64,000 bases of DNA from Silurus meridionalis (lineage: Eukaryota > Chordata > Actinopteri > Siluriformes > Siluridae), in NCBI RefSeq assembly GCF_014805685.1, contig NC_060896.1, forward strand, positions 11,616,889 through 11,680,888, read 5' to 3'. The notes below the pieces were generated by a model that did no database searches, was not told where the DNA came from, and was given only the letters and a program-made list of their open reading frames with translations. The position numbers were made by a program, and so were the translations under genes. Of the stretch, positions 32,340-43,726 are shown one piece after another. The first letter of the stretch is position 1; each line of letters starts with the position of its first letter.

Positions 32340-35300
32340 CTCACAGGTTAACACTGCCAAGACTCTCGCCACAGAACATTACTGCCTTTGAGTTCCCAAT
32401 GTAAGCTACTGTAAGTGAGATCAAGGAGAGAAATCAAATACTTTTGCTTCTTTTTAGGAGACACGAAAACATCACTGCCCTCATTTTTCATATTTGCTAA
32501 ACTTCCTTCCTTCCTTCCTGAGTTCTGATTTTATTATAAACATTAGCTTATCATACTAATTTAAAACTTTTTAACCATTCAAGAGGTAAAAAAATATATT
32601 TCTTAATTCATCTTAAGATCTTTTAAGAACTGTTTAGCAAACTTCTAAAAAAAAAGAAAAAAATAGCTCAAGTAAATAAAAATTATATTTTAAAACTTGT
32701 TTATAAAATTGTAGACTTTTTACGACGGAAATGAAATATTATTTGACATGTTTTCAGACCTTTAACATAAATAATTTTTTGGGCAAATATTCAGCAGGCA
32801 AATAAGAAAACATGCTGAACCTGCAACAATGTGGATTTGCCATGAGTGTTGTCATGTACACTTTCATTTAAAAAAAATAATAAAAAATCACATTAAACAC
32901 AGGCACATCACGTCACTTACTTCTACCGCATTAATGATTTAAGTACCAAGGTGTCATGGATTAATTAAAATCAAGCTGCTGATTTTCTACATATAGATTA
33001 TATTAAATTAGAATAGTGAACTAATCAGTAATATAATCTCTGCTATGGGGCTTATGTCCATCACAGAAAATGTAAAGCCTGCTGTACACAGTGGAATAAT
33101 ATATTATGCATAATGTAGTCTGGATGAGCCAAAGGCAAAATAACACACATTATTGGATTGTTGCCAAAAGGGAGAAAGATTATTAGCACAAATAAACAGT
33201 ACTGTATGATGATTTGTGCCAGCCAGCCAGAGAGAGTAGAAAATAATTTGAGCATCACAGGAAATGACAGAAATTTCACAAACACTACATTTTAGGTAAA
33301 AAGAATATATAAATTACCTACTTAGTTTAGAAATTAAATAAACTGTAGCGTGTGTAAATTTTGAACTGTAATAATTTAAAATAATTGTATGTTATTATAT
33401 AATGCCATTGTTTTAAATTATGACAATAGTGTTGGTCAAATGATTGAAACAAGTTTTAAATCCTACAAATTATAATGTATTAATTTATACAGTACTTGAC
33501 AGGCCATTATGAAAAGGCTTCACTTACCAGAATCAAACAGCTACCATTAAGCGATAAAAATGAATATGAATTAAATTTAGGAAGCATAGGTTTAATTATG
33601 AATATTTTAAAGGACGCAAGTACAAAATGTTTAAGATATAGTCTGGATGCATGCTTAAGATTCATCCTGTTGTGGTTGGAAAACTGTTAAGAATGTATGT
33701 CATTACTACTTTCTTTAAAGCAGTGAACCTTATCTGAAACCTGATTAAGTTTTTTCATGGGGGGCATATTAATTGCAACAAAATACATTTGGTGTAGATT
33801 GGTGGTTATAAGAGCGATCTAGTAATCTGTGTATAGTCAGAACATGTTTGATTATAGCTGTTTTGAGTGCTTACAATGCGGAAAGTCAATTACTGAAGAA
33901 CAGAATAGATTAAAGGGCAATCAAATAACACTAAGATAATTTTCTATTTTTATTAGATGCCTTGTGTCAGGCTGATACAGTTTTTAATTCTGTTAGCACA
34001 TTAAATTGCCATCTTTATAAGCAAGACTCTTAGTTCTTCTAGCTGTTGTATACACACTAAGGAAAATTAGAGTGACAACCACTTACACGTTTTTTTAGTA
34101 GTGGATGCAGCAGATAGCAAAAACGAATGGTCTAATCACATAGCATTTTCCCTAGACAAAAGCTTTTATCTGCTACATTTAAAGGCCAGAAGGCAAATAG
34201 GCTAGGGCTAAGCAGCTTATATGCACTGCTGGCTGTGTTGATTAGACAGGAATTAATTTTTACTGGGCAGTAGGTCTCAGCAGAACATCTTACCAGTTTT
34301 CTTCTTTTAAAACTGTTGTGGATCTCCAGATGGTAATTTAGCGCTTTAGCTCCCTTTTAGCTGTCCCGCTTCATATATTAGTCGCTGGAGGCAGCAGTCT
34401 TAAACACAGCTCTTCCTGAGTGTCTCATTGGCTGCTAGCATGCAAATGGGGCCTTGTCAGGTGAGCACTGGAATTCTCAATGAGGTGGTGGAGAACACTG
34501 GAAACAGAAGGAGACAGGTACTACTTCTGCACAACTGAGCAGCTTTGACAGCTAGTGCAAAAAAAAAAAAAAGTCTTGCTGGCAGGGAGGAGTTGAGGCT
34601 ACAGGATGGGGCAGTATTCGTCTCCCTCTATTTCGTTTCACTGCAGAACTTACAGGGGATGACCAGGACCAGGAGCTGTGCCTCTGGGCCTCACCTTGTA
34701 AATAGACACACAGTGGGAATGATTGTATTCAACTTATTTGTGATAGTAAATATAAACACTAATTTCCATGACATTCGTTTTGTTTTTTCTTCTTTGTTTC
34801 TTTTTTATCAGTTTAACATTAATGATAAAAAAGATTTGTCCTTACCAACACCATCATAATTATGAAAACCTTTGTTGCCATTCTGTAAAAGTTTATGTGA
34901 TTAAATGTGGTTGTAATTCATTTAAGAATCCATTGAATAGAGGACAAACTATTCTGTTTACTGTCTATTCAATTGGTACATTTAAAAGTTGTATGATTTA
35001 ACTGTACCTGGCATCTGTACATAAACAGAGATAATTTGTATGTATATGTGTGTAGTGAATTCAAAAATGCAGGTAGTCCTTGATTTTCTGGCCCTGCCCA
35101 TGAATTGTTACAGTAATGCCAAGAGACAGGCTTAGAACAACTCAAAGCAGCTATTTATTTTTCTCTATTACCATATTATTGGTTCTGATAAGAGCATGGG
35201 GTGACTTAAAATAGTATGTACTGTAATCATAATGAAGGCCTAGCAATGACAGCACATCTAATGGAGAAAACCAGAAGGTAACACAGGAATGCACCCTTGG

Positions 35301-35499
35301 ACATCAGCATCCCACCACTCTACTGTCAAAAAAAAGTGATGGGGTAAAAGTGGCCAAGGGGGATTATCTATGCCCATGTGCCTGCAGCTCCGCTGACAAA
35401 ACATGTAGCTGACAAAACAAATAGCTTTTAACCTAGAAAGACTGAAACCATTATGTAAAAAAATTCAGGAACACAATCAACCAATTTGAAATACATTTG

Positions 35500-35500
<1 letters not shown>
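32340..35500. other. Unassigned AT-rich intergenic DNA
   Basis: No gene or transposon recognised in about 3.1 kb. It contains several A/T homopolymers and short open frames without domains (33061-33285, 34545-34859). Confidence 0.45.

Positions 35501-35570
<70 letters not shown>
35501..35570. repeat. (AT)n microsatellite, about 34 units
   Basis: Pure AT run ending in GTGTGTGTAT. Confidence 0.97.
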
Positions 35571-35578
<8 letters not shown>

Positions 35579-36370
35579 ATGTAAATGCTTGTAGTAGAAG
35601 TATATTAAATAAAATAAAGTTTTATAATATTTAATATTTCACTATAATTATTTATTTCATAATTGTATAATTATATGCAATTTTTAAGTTGGATCAGATG
35701 TAATACATTTTATACAGGTGCTACATCAACTAGGGCTAAAATGCCCTACAAATGGAACCGAAGGACTGATGTGTACTTAAAAATTGCAACAGAATTCAGG
35801 TATTTTTTTAGCTAAAATATCTGGTTTTGGTAGGGTAAGGCATGTACATTTATTATTACAACTTAAAATCTTTTCAGAAATTCTGTCAGATTAGCACGTT
35901 TACTACATGGCTAGTTCTTGCAGGTATGTTTGTAAAAATGGCAAATGTTTGTGTCAGACTAGCTAATTTTAGCTTATAGCCACATTAGCAGTTACAAATC
36001 ATGGATGTTTAGGGTTTTAATATCATTCCAGGTTTGCCCATGTTTGTTTCAATGGTAGTGATGAGGAATTAGTACTGCATTAGCCATTAGGACTAGTGAC
36101 TGGAAAGTTTGGCTGATAAAAATGCACTCCAAATTGACATGATTTACTCACAGTAATTATAGTAAATTGTTTCATTTGGAATGAATAATTAAACAAATAA
36201 TGATATTCACTAAACAATATACTGTAAAACGTTTATGAATAAGATTCCAGCACAATTGCTGTGTAAAAACGTTGTTCAATGTTACAAAAAATGATATTTT
36301 TGTCAAGTGACTTCACACGAGACAATTAGTGTAAATTCTTGTCACTGAGGAAGGACTTAGATTATTTCTT
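35571..36370. other. Unassigned AT-rich spacer
   Basis: No feature recognised. Confidence 0.5.
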
Positions 36371-36371
36371 T

Positions 36372-36590
36372 GGCACAAAGATGGTGGTGGTCATCTTGCA
36401 GCACTCAGGGACAACAGCCTGGCTCAGGGGGATATTTATTAGGGTATCTGCAAGCTAATCAGCACATTCCCTGAGCACTCGGCTAGGTACGTTGTCAGAA
36501 CCAGTAGGCATCCATGGATTAACTCAGGACAGTTTTTCCGACATCTACTGTGGATAAACAAAGTACTTGGATTCATAGCTAATGTCACAA
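36372..36590 (-). pseudogene. L2-like LINE fragment (region before the RT fingers)
   Basis: In minus orientation the DNA matches my memory of a common fish L2/CR1-type LINE segment between endonuclease and RT. Plus-strand phrases are GATGGTGGTGGTCATCTTGC, GGGACAACAGCCTGGCTCAG, TCTGCAAGCTAATCAGCACA and CATCCATGGATTAACTCAGG. The usual translation contains an 'NPRKAAGPDN...PG..LK.C..QL' motif. Here the frame is broken. Boundaries approximate. Confidence 0.6.
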
Positions 36591-37440
36591 GTCCATGATG
36601 GACTGAATGCCATGCCATATACTCTGTATGTCTCTGGTGTCTAAAATGTGTTCATGGATACTTTGTGCATAACTTAACTTACCTCTATACCTGTATGAAA
36701 TAAAAACAGTTTAAAGAATGTTTGCCTGATTTCAGCACTGCTTGCATGGAGATCTATGTTAAAGCAGAGAACTGAGCTAAATCTGCTAAATAGTTAATGC
36801 ACCAAGCAAGAATTACACCAAAACATTCACACAATTCAGACAAAAAATCTATTCAGACATTTTGTCTTTGTATTTGGCTTTGAAATAGAAATTTTCTTTT
36901 GTTTAGAGGACATGCTTGTGGATGACAGTAATTTGAGCTGCAATGCAGTTGCCATTTCTGGCTAGTAAAAATTTTAACATTCAGTTAGATAAGTCAGTAC
37001 CCTACATTAATCACAGTGAAAACTATTTAATGCATAGTTTGCCAATTTCATTTACAGCATCTTTCCATATTTTGTCTAAAACTTGTTTTGAAGATATATG
37101 GTCTCATGCTTCCTCTTACTGGTCTCTCATTACCAGCTCTAATAAAAACCAGTGGTGGCTGTGCATTTCACACCTAGGCCTTAAGTGGTGTCCTCCTGAA
37201 TCAATCCACCTCTTAATATTATCATCATAATGCCACATCCATTTAAACCATCAATCTTATATAGAAACGCAATATAACAGAGCGCAGCTTCACAGAGAGG
37301 ACTCTCATGCAGCAAGAATGAATGCCATTACTAAAGCAAGAAACCTAATTAACACAATTCAACAAGTCTCCTTTCACTGCAGCCATAGCTGTGCCCCATA
37401 CATCATCTCTAGCAAAAGCATCAATATTAACCTCATAAAA
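36591..37440. other. Unassigned spacer
   Basis: No feature I can support. CCAGTGGTGG at 37151 may be a scrap of a transposon end. Confidence 0.4.
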
Positions 37441-37444
37441 TGAC

Positions 37445-38290
37445 TCTGGAACTTGAGTTGCATCAGAACGCTTTGGGAATGCCTCTGCGTGGTCCATGCT
37501 CTGAATCATGTGTATAATCAGTCCAAATGAAAAGGCATCAATGGCAGGGTGACGTCACGACCAGGAAGCTTAAAAGCACATGGAGTGAAACCAGCAGCAG
37601 CTTCTATTGTTCAGGAAGCTCTCTCTGTGTGTTTGTCCTGTAAAGATAAGAGCTGTTTAAATTCCTTCTTTTTGGCGATGAAAGTGACCAAAAAGTCGAA
37701 GCATTGCTTCCGTCCGTGCGTTTCTCCTTTGCCTCGCTATATTACGGGGGGATACACACAAACTGTGTGTCGCTTGTCTGGTAGCGGAGCATGCTAAGTC
37801 GCTTTATAGTGCCTGATCACAAGGAGAGCGCTCAGCTCCGCCTCTCTTACTCTGAGGAGGGGGTGGAGGTCTCGGAGCCCCCTGGGACCACCCCTCAGGC
37901 TGTCCTGTTCAAGTGGCTCCTAGAAGTAGTGACCCGTGTGTCACCAAGCTCAAGATTGAATGGCCGGTCGATCAGCAGAAGGCTTGTCCACCAAGCAAGC
38001 TGGACAAGTTCTTCCGGCAACCCACATCACTGCCTCCACACCAGGGCTTGCCTTTTTTTTTTTCAGACATGCACACCTAAGGTGTCCAGGTCGTGGGATA
38101 GGCCTTATTCCTCCCATCCCTTTAGACCCAATATCATAAGCAAGGAGCTGAAGGAGCCCCAGCGCTGCCCACAAAGTCCCTAAGAACCACCTTGGTGCTG
38201 GTGGGCAAGGACTATTCCTCAGCGGGTCAGGCCATAGGCTGTTTGCACACCATGGCCCAGGTGGCGAAAATAAATAAATGGAGTTCACAC
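37445..38290 (+). mobile_element. 5' portion of a DIRS1-like retrotransposon
   Basis: Starts with the same end region as the DIRS copy at 49.55 kb (AACGCTTTGGGAATGCCTC against AACGCTTTGGAAATGCCTC; then TGACGTCA-like and GACCAGGAAGC). An ORF1 start follows at about 37677. A frameshift separates its first ~26 codons from GDTHKLCVACLVAEHAKS (about 37748-37800), which corresponds to HDRCVICLGVEHA in the other copy. Further ORF1 scraps run to about 38255 (GQAIGCLHTMAQV). RT, RNase H and recombinase are absent. Dead fragment. Confidence 0.82.
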
Positions 38291-38748
38291 CATCATCTCA
38301 GTGCTCTCCTAACAAAAGTCTTTTCTGTGCACCTGCTACACTATACCTATGGAGAATGTTTTGAGTTTAGTTTGCTCCAACCTTTGAAGAGTCATAGATT
38401 TTCTGTAGTTGCTTAAGTAAGGGGAATAAACATATAAAGTTATGATGTGCCAAACTTTACGCTTGCATTATGTATGCATGTTCAGTGTATTGTAATGCAA
38501 TATTATGTGGGAACCTTGTATTATAAATACAGCATGACTGATCATACTCTATGATAGATATACTGTACCCTTACCCTTTACTGTGTAAAGCAACATAAAC
38601 TTATAATCACAAAGCAAAAGACCTTTCTTGGCTCAAGTCATACTTTTCTGCTCATTATCACTTCTCTGAAGTAAGCAAAAGTAAAGTTTTTGCCCAAAAG
38701 CTCTGGTCAGGTCTTGTTGTTCATTTCCTGACCTGTGGTACCTCAGGG
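38291..38748. other. Unassigned spacer
   Basis: No feature recognised. Confidence 0.45.
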
Positions 38749-38749
38749 T

Positions 38750-38792
<43 letters not shown>

Positions 38793-38793
38793 T
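38749..38793. repeat. (TTTA)n microsatellite
   Basis: About 11 TTTA units. Confidence 0.96.
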
Positions 38794-39069
38794 AGTATTA
38801 GTTTCCACTACTGTTCTGTTGACACATATATACACATATATTTTAAATATTACTTTTTTCATCTGTTTTGCTGTGTAGATGAGGTTTCTTTATCAGTACC
38901 TAGAATTATCTAAATATACAGCAGGGGATAGGACAGTATTTTGTTAAGAAACGGCCTTCAAATTAGTGTCTAGATTAAAAACATACTTTGTCTAGTCACT
39001 TTTTGTATGCTGTCATAATCTCTGGTTTTAAAATATATACCCTTTTTAAACCAGTATACAATAATCTGC

Positions 39070-39142
39070 TCCCTCCCTCCCTCCCTCCTCCCTCCTCCCT
39101 CCCTCTCTCTCTCTCTCTCACTCTCTCACTCTCTCTCTCTCT
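39070..39142. repeat. (CCCT)n / (CT)n pyrimidine tract
   Basis: CCCTCCCTCC changing to CTCTCTCT with occasional A; strong strand asymmetry. An A-rich purine tract follows at 39254-39305. Confidence 0.93.
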
Positions 39143-39253
39143 ATGATTGTTAAAAGTGCTACATATTGTCTTCTCTGAAAGTACAAGAACAGCAATGCCA
39201 ATTCCTTTTGTTCTTGCTATTAATTGAAAACATTTTTGGTAAAATTGTGGTTA

Positions 39254-39305
39254 AAAAAAAAAAAAAGAAAAAAAAAGAAAAGAAAAAAAAAGAAAAAGAA
39301 AAAAA
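39254..39305. repeat. A-rich purine tract
   Basis: AAAAGAAAAAAAGAAAAG-type low-complexity DNA. Confidence 0.9.
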
Positions 39306-39577
39306 TGTATATAATTCAGCTTTTATTTCCTGATATTTAAAAACAGACTACAACTTCTCATAATTCTGTTTTTCATTTTCAGCTATCCAGTTGTACTTTA
39401 ATTGCTATGCTTAGGATGATTGCATCCTATTGCATGTTGCAGTTTAAACTAAGCTTCAGCTGCTGGACAGAAGGCCAAACATGGCATTGTGCATTATAGC
39501 CAAACATACTCCAGACCACCAGGCTGTAAAATTTTCTGTTTTTAATAAGATGACCACCTGATGATAAACTAATCAAA

Positions 39578-39582
39578 CATAT
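39578..39582. other. Target-site duplication (left), CATAT
   Basis: CATAT immediately left of the first LTR; repeated exactly at 44142-44146. Confidence 0.93.
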
Positions 39583-40053
39583 TGTTATGCGAGGTACGGA
39601 GGCGGAAGCCGGAGTAACGGCAAACATAAACTTTATTCAGCAAAGGCAGAGCCAACACAAAATACCCGTGCAGAATCGGGATAATCCGGCAAAAGGCAGT
39701 TCAAAAGAATACATCCACGGTGCGTGAAGAAGGAAGCGCACGGGTGAAGCGACGGGAAGCGTCTCTAGTCCGAGGTGCGCTGGGAAAGCCAAACGCGGCA
39801 GTGGAAAGTACGCGGAGTCCGGGAGGAGAGAGTATGCAGCGGCGGCAGCGGCGGCAGCGGAAGCAGCGGAAGCGCGAACACACACATGAACCTACAATAA
39901 CGGACCCCGAGTGTGGGTGAGTGAGTGGTTTATATGGAGGCAGGGAGAGAGTTCATAATGCGCTTCAGCTGTGTGTGATTTGCGCTGCACGCTTGGGAGC
40001 GCGCAGCGGCAAAGGCAGCCTCTGAAGGAGGCGTGGCAGGTGGATTCCTGACA
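39583..40053 (-). repeat. 3' LTR (left on the plus strand)
   Basis: 471 bp, TGTTATGCGAGG...ATTCCTGACA. It contains a (GGCGGCAGC)-type run near 39838-39870 and the same TATA (39929-39934) and AATAAA (39632-39637) signals as its partner. Confidence 0.95.
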
Positions 40054-40064
40054 CCACCCCCAAA
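40054..40064 (-). other. Polypurine tract
   Basis: On the minus strand TTTGGGGGTGG ends directly at the start of the LTR, where plus-strand DNA synthesis is primed in LTR retroelements. Confidence 0.75.
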
Positions 40065-40290
40065 GGGGCGGCACCGACGCCCCTGCTGCCACCAGCCCGT
40101 GGGCCCGGCACTCGGAGGAGGGCCCCTCCAGTCCTCCAGGGTCGAAGGGGACCCGGCCGGAGCCGTCACTGAGCCAGGAACAGCAAGGAAGGGCCCCAGG
40201 CGAAGCGACCACACCCGCGGAGAGCCGGGACGAAACACAGCCCCATGCGGAGGCCAGGGACGGGTGAAGTCCATGGCGCAAGCCAGAGGT
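40065..40290. other. GC-rich unique-looking part of the element interior
   Basis: Lies between the polypurine tract and the first minisatellite. Open on both strands, no recognised protein motif. Confidence 0.5.
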
Positions 40291-40296
40291 GGAGAG

Positions 40297-41050
40297 ACAT
40301 CCACCACGGAGACCTGGAGCAGAGCGACACCCTCAGCGAAGGCTGCAGGCGGCGCGACGAACCCCCTGGAGACCCGGAGCGTAACGACGACCCCGGCGGA
40401 GACAGGAGGCGGAGAGACGATTCCCCTGGCGACCTGGAGCGGAGCGACGCCCTCAGCGGAGACAGGAGGCGGCTGTAGGTCCTCGGCGGAGACCTGGAGC
40501 TGTGAGACGGCCACAGCGGAGACCCGGAAGGGGGCGACGCCCACGGCGGGGACCTGGAGCAGAGCGACGCCCTCAGCAGAGACAGGAGGTGGAGAGATGA
40601 CCCCCACGGAGACCAGGAGCGGAGCTACGCCCTCTGCGGAGACCGACGGCGGAGAGGCCCCATCCACGGAGCTCTGGAGCAGGCTGACACCCTCGGTGGA
40701 GACTGGAGGCGGAGGGATACCAACAGCGGAGACCGGAGGTGGAGAGACGACCCCTGCGGAGACCCGGAGCGGAACGACGCCCTCGGCTGAGACAGGAGGC
40801 GGAGAGACGACAACTGCGGAGACCCGGAGCGGAACGACGCCCTCGGCGGAGACAGGATGCGGAGGAACGCCATCCGTGGAGCTCTGGAGCAGGCTGACAC
40901 CTTCGGCGGAGACTGGAGGCGGAGTGCTGCCCTCAGCGGAACCCAGGAGCGGAGCCCTGCCCTCAGCGAAACCCGGCTGCTGAACGACCTCCCCTGCGGT
41001 GGTCTGGAGCTGAGAGGCGGTAGCCCTGGAGACCTGACATGGCCAGACGT
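40297..41050. repeat. 30-bp minisatellite (often 60-bp dimers)
   Basis: About 25 units of the type GCGGAGACCCGGAGCGGAAC plus 10 bp, alternating with GCGGAGACAGGAGGCGGAGA-type units. Because 30 is a multiple of three, long frames stay open on both strands (316 codons plus, 395 codons minus), with 20-residue peptide repeats such as VSAEGVVPLRVSAGVVSPPP. I treat these as by-products of the repeat. Confidence 0.9.
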
Positions 41051-41300
41051 CCCTGGCAGCAACCTGGAACGGACCGGCGTTACCCAGGAAGGACAGGAAC
41101 GGGACCTCATCACCCACGGGGACCTGGAGTGGAGAGACAACCTCAGTGACTACTGGAAGCAGGGCATAGCTCTCGACGGGGCTTACCAGCTGGAAGGCCT
41201 TCTGGACGGAGCCCGGAGATGGAGCGACGTCCCTGACCGAGTACAGCGGTTGAGTCGTGACCTCGTCAGGATTCGTCGGTGCGACGTCAACCTCCCTGGA
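41051..41300. repeat. Degenerate flank of the 30-bp minisatellite
   Basis: Same vocabulary (GGAGACCTGG, GGAGCGACGTCC), but the period is lost. Confidence 0.6.
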
Positions 41301-41935
41301 GCTCAGGAGTGACCTGTCTTCGTCCAGGGAGCTTGGAGACAGGATGTCACCGTGAGAGGGGTCCCGAGGCGAGCCGTCACCTTGTGAGAGGCTGTGGGCG
41401 AGCCGCCGCCGGATGAAGCCAGGAGCAGCGGTTCGACATCCCTTCGCAGTCCCGGAACTGAGGTGAGAGCTCTGGGAATCCCTTGGGAAGAGAGACGGTC
41501 TGTGACGTAGTTTCGCCTACTGAGTGCTCGTGGGGCGAGCCGTCACTTGGGAGACTGTGGGGCGAGCTGTCGCCTTCGGATGTAGTCCGGGGCAGCGGCT
41601 CGACGTCCCTTTCGCAGTCTTGGAGTGGAGTTGAGAGCTCTGGGGAACGAGAGATGGCCTCGCCTCAGGGAGACTGTGGGGCGAACCGTCGCCTGTGGAG
41701 CCCGGGGCAACGAACGACTTCCTTCGCAGTCCAGGGACTGAGATGTGAGCTCTGGGGATCTCTCGGTGGAAGCGGAGCTCTGAGATATGGCATCGCTGTC
41801 TGGGAGACTGGGGGGCGAGCCGTAGCCTTCGGTGACGCCCGGGGGCGACGGGTCGACGTCCCTTTCGCAGCCTCTGAGACGAGTTGTGTGCTCCGGGACC
41901 CCTTTGGTTGAAGAGATGCATGGGCTTGGAACCGA
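41300..41935. repeat. Long-period (roughly 120-130 bp) degenerate tandem repeat
   Basis: About five units share GGGCGAGCCGTC, GCAGCGGCTCGACGTCCCTT, TTCGCAGTC and GAGAGCTCTGGGGA in the same order. Units differ in length and carry many substitutions, so this is the oldest-looking array in the element. Confidence 0.8.
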
Positions 41936-42110
41936 GCTCTCCTTGGGACTTGGGAGCACAGAGGAGCTTACGCCAGGAACCGGGAGCGGAGCTGCTCTCG
42001 CCAGGGACCTGAGCAAAGAGGAGCTCTCCTGGAAGCCTAGGCGCGGGAAGGGAGCCGCCTGGAAGCCTAGGAGCGGAGAGGAGCTCGCCAGGAGGCCCTG
42101 GGACGAAGCT
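41936..42110. repeat. Transition array of ~30-bp GAGCTC units
   Basis: Repeats of the type GGAGCGGAGAGGAGCTCGCC with varying spacers. Confidence 0.7.
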
Positions 42111-42385
42111 GAGCTCTCGGGGACTCTCTGAGCGGGACCGAGCTCGGGACTCTCTGAGCGGGACCGAGCTCGGGACTCTCTGAGCGGGACCGAGCCTCGG
42201 GACTCTCTGAGCGGGACCGAGCTCGGGACTCTGAGCGGGACCGAGCTCGGGACTCTCTGAGCGGGACCGAGCTCGGGACTCTCTGAGCGGGACCGAGCTC
42301 GGGACTCTCTGCAGCGGGACCGAGCTCGGACTCTCTGCAGCGGGACCGAGCTCGGGACTCTCTGCAGCGGACCGAGCTCGGGTCG
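42110..42385. repeat. 26-bp minisatellite, CTCTCTGAGCGGGACCGAGC type
   Basis: About 10-11 nearly identical units, each with one GAGCTC. Small indels of 1-4 bp occur between units (for example GACTCTGAGC and CTCTGCAGC variants). Confidence 0.93.
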
Positions 42386-42512
42386 CCAGGGACAGAGAGG
42401 AGCTCACGGGTCGCTCAGGGACAGAGAGGAGCTCACGGGTCGCTCAGGGACAGAGAGGAGCTCACGGGTCGCTCAGGGACGGAGAGGAGCTCACGGGTCG
42501 CTCAGGACGAAA
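42386..42512. repeat. 29-bp minisatellite, CGCTCAGGGACAGAGAGGAG type
   Basis: Four to five units, almost identical, with the unit ending GAGCTCACGGGT. Confidence 0.92.
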
Positions 42513-43090
42513 CGGAGCTCTTCGAGACCTGAGCGGAACGGAGCTCTTCGAGACCTGAGCGGAACGGAGCTCTTCGAGACCTGAGCGAACTGGGCTCTTC
42601 GAGACCTGAGCGGAACTGGGCCTCTTCGAGACCTGAGCGGAACTGGGCCTCTTCGAGACCTGAGCGAACTGGGCTCTCGAGACCTGAGCGGAACTGGGCT
42701 CTCGAGACCTGAGCGGAACTGGGCTCTTCGGAGACCTGAGCGGAACTGGGCTCTTCGAGACCTGAGTGGAACGGAGCTCTTCGGAGACCTGAGAGGAACG
42801 GAGCTCTCTTCGAGACCTGAGCGGAGCTGGGCTCTTCGCGGCCTGGAGCGGAGCTGGGCTCTTCGGCGGCCTGGAGCGGAGCTGGCCTCCTCGGAGACCG
42901 GGAGCGGAGCCGGGCTCTCTTGGAGGTCTTGGGACGGAGCCGAGCATTCATGGAGGTCCTGGGGCGGAACGGAGCTCTCCTCGGGACACAGGAACGGAGC
43001 TGGACCCACCGGAAGGTTCTGGAGCAGAACGGAGAGCTCCTGGAGGTCCTGGAATGAAACAGAGCCAGCCTGGATCTCCTGGAGCACGGC
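42513..43090. repeat. 26-bp minisatellite, TTCGAGACCTGAGCGGAAC type
   Basis: About 20 units, near perfect at the left (42518-42830) and increasingly diverged to the right, where GGAGGTCCTGGAGCGGA-type variants take over. Most units keep GAGCTC or GGGCTC. Confidence 0.92.
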
Positions 43091-43224
43091 GGAGATCCTT
43101 GAGGACCTTCGCGGAGCAGAGCTGACCTGAGGGCCTGAAGCAGCGTGGTAACCTCCTGAAGCTCTGATGAGGAACGGCGTTCTCAGCAGCGGGGGAGAGG
43201 AGATGGAGATCAGCTGTGGTTATC

Positions 43225-43400
43225 CCGAGTTCCCTGGTGAGAAGCTGGAGGAACTGGGTGCAGGAGCTGAACTCGCCCGCCATCGTGCTCGCAGCTCTCT
43301 GGCAAGGGAGAGAGATTCCTCGGGTAGAAGAGACATGTGGAGGGCGATTTTCGCCTCTTCAGTGGGATAACCGGCTGGGTTTAACTCACATATTGATCCA
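43225..43400 (-). pseudogene. Gag capsid-like vestige
   Basis: On the minus strand a frame from about 43392 reads ICELNPAGYPTEEAKIALHM, then SLLPEESLSLARELRARW before drifting into low complexity. The core 'YPTEEAKIA...SLL' resembles the capsid region of sushi-like gypsy gag proteins (usually 'FPTEESKVAFxxSLLxGxALxWA'). Only about 40 codons can be recognised and the expected start is closed by a stop (MEDF-stop). This is the sole protein-like trace in the element and links it to gypsy/sushi ancestry. Confidence 0.5.
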
Positions 43401-43620
43401 CGCCCTCAAAAATCCTCCATTCGGCTCTGTTGCCGGAGAAGCGAGCCGAGTCCTGTGACGTCATGAAGGGGCGTGGCGCTGCCGAGCGTGCCCGAAGCGG
43501 CTGCGAGCTTCGGGTTTTCCGGGCGGAGCCTGGCTGCCGCTTGACCGCGGCTGAACGAACCCGACCTCCGAGACACGGCTCGCGCCGGGACCACGGCGTT
43601 AACCCGATCATGTCCTTTTC
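43401..43620 (-). other. Leader region of the element
   Basis: GC-rich, with no start codon in a plausible frame, followed towards the LTR by a run of 20 A residues on the minus strand (43622-43640 as T on plus). Confidence 0.6.
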
Positions 43621-43657
43621 CTTTTTTTTTTTTTTTTTTTCCGATATTCCTATTTCA

Positions 43658-43670
43658 GGGGTCCGTTATT
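43658..43670 (-). other. Self-complementary primer-binding site
   Basis: The minus strand, one base inside the 5' LTR, reads AATAACGGACCCC. This is the exact complement (13/13) of GGGGTCCGTTATT at 43984-43996 inside the LTR, which begins 26 nt downstream of TATAAA, so at the predicted RNA 5' end. In Tf1 and sushi-type elements the RNA's own 5' end primes reverse transcription in exactly this way. Confidence 0.8.
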
Positions 43671-43720
43671 CTGTTATGCGAGGTACGGAGGCGGAAGCCG
43701 GAGTAACGGCAAACATAAAC

Positions 43721-43726
43721 TTTATT
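43721..43726 (-). terminator. LTR polyadenylation signal AATAAA
   Basis: AATAAA on the minus strand, about 50 bp before the end of the LTR; the same hexamer is in the partner LTR at 39632-39637. Confidence 0.7.

Noticed and set aside
42110..42830. CRISPR-like array with 26-bp units
   Set aside because: Units are contiguous with no unique spacers; it is a minisatellite in an LTR element.
41483..43087. Frames of 140-300 codons on both strands rich in Arg/Ser/Pro
   Set aside because: They follow the tandem repeats, lack any domain and break at array borders; treated as non-coding.
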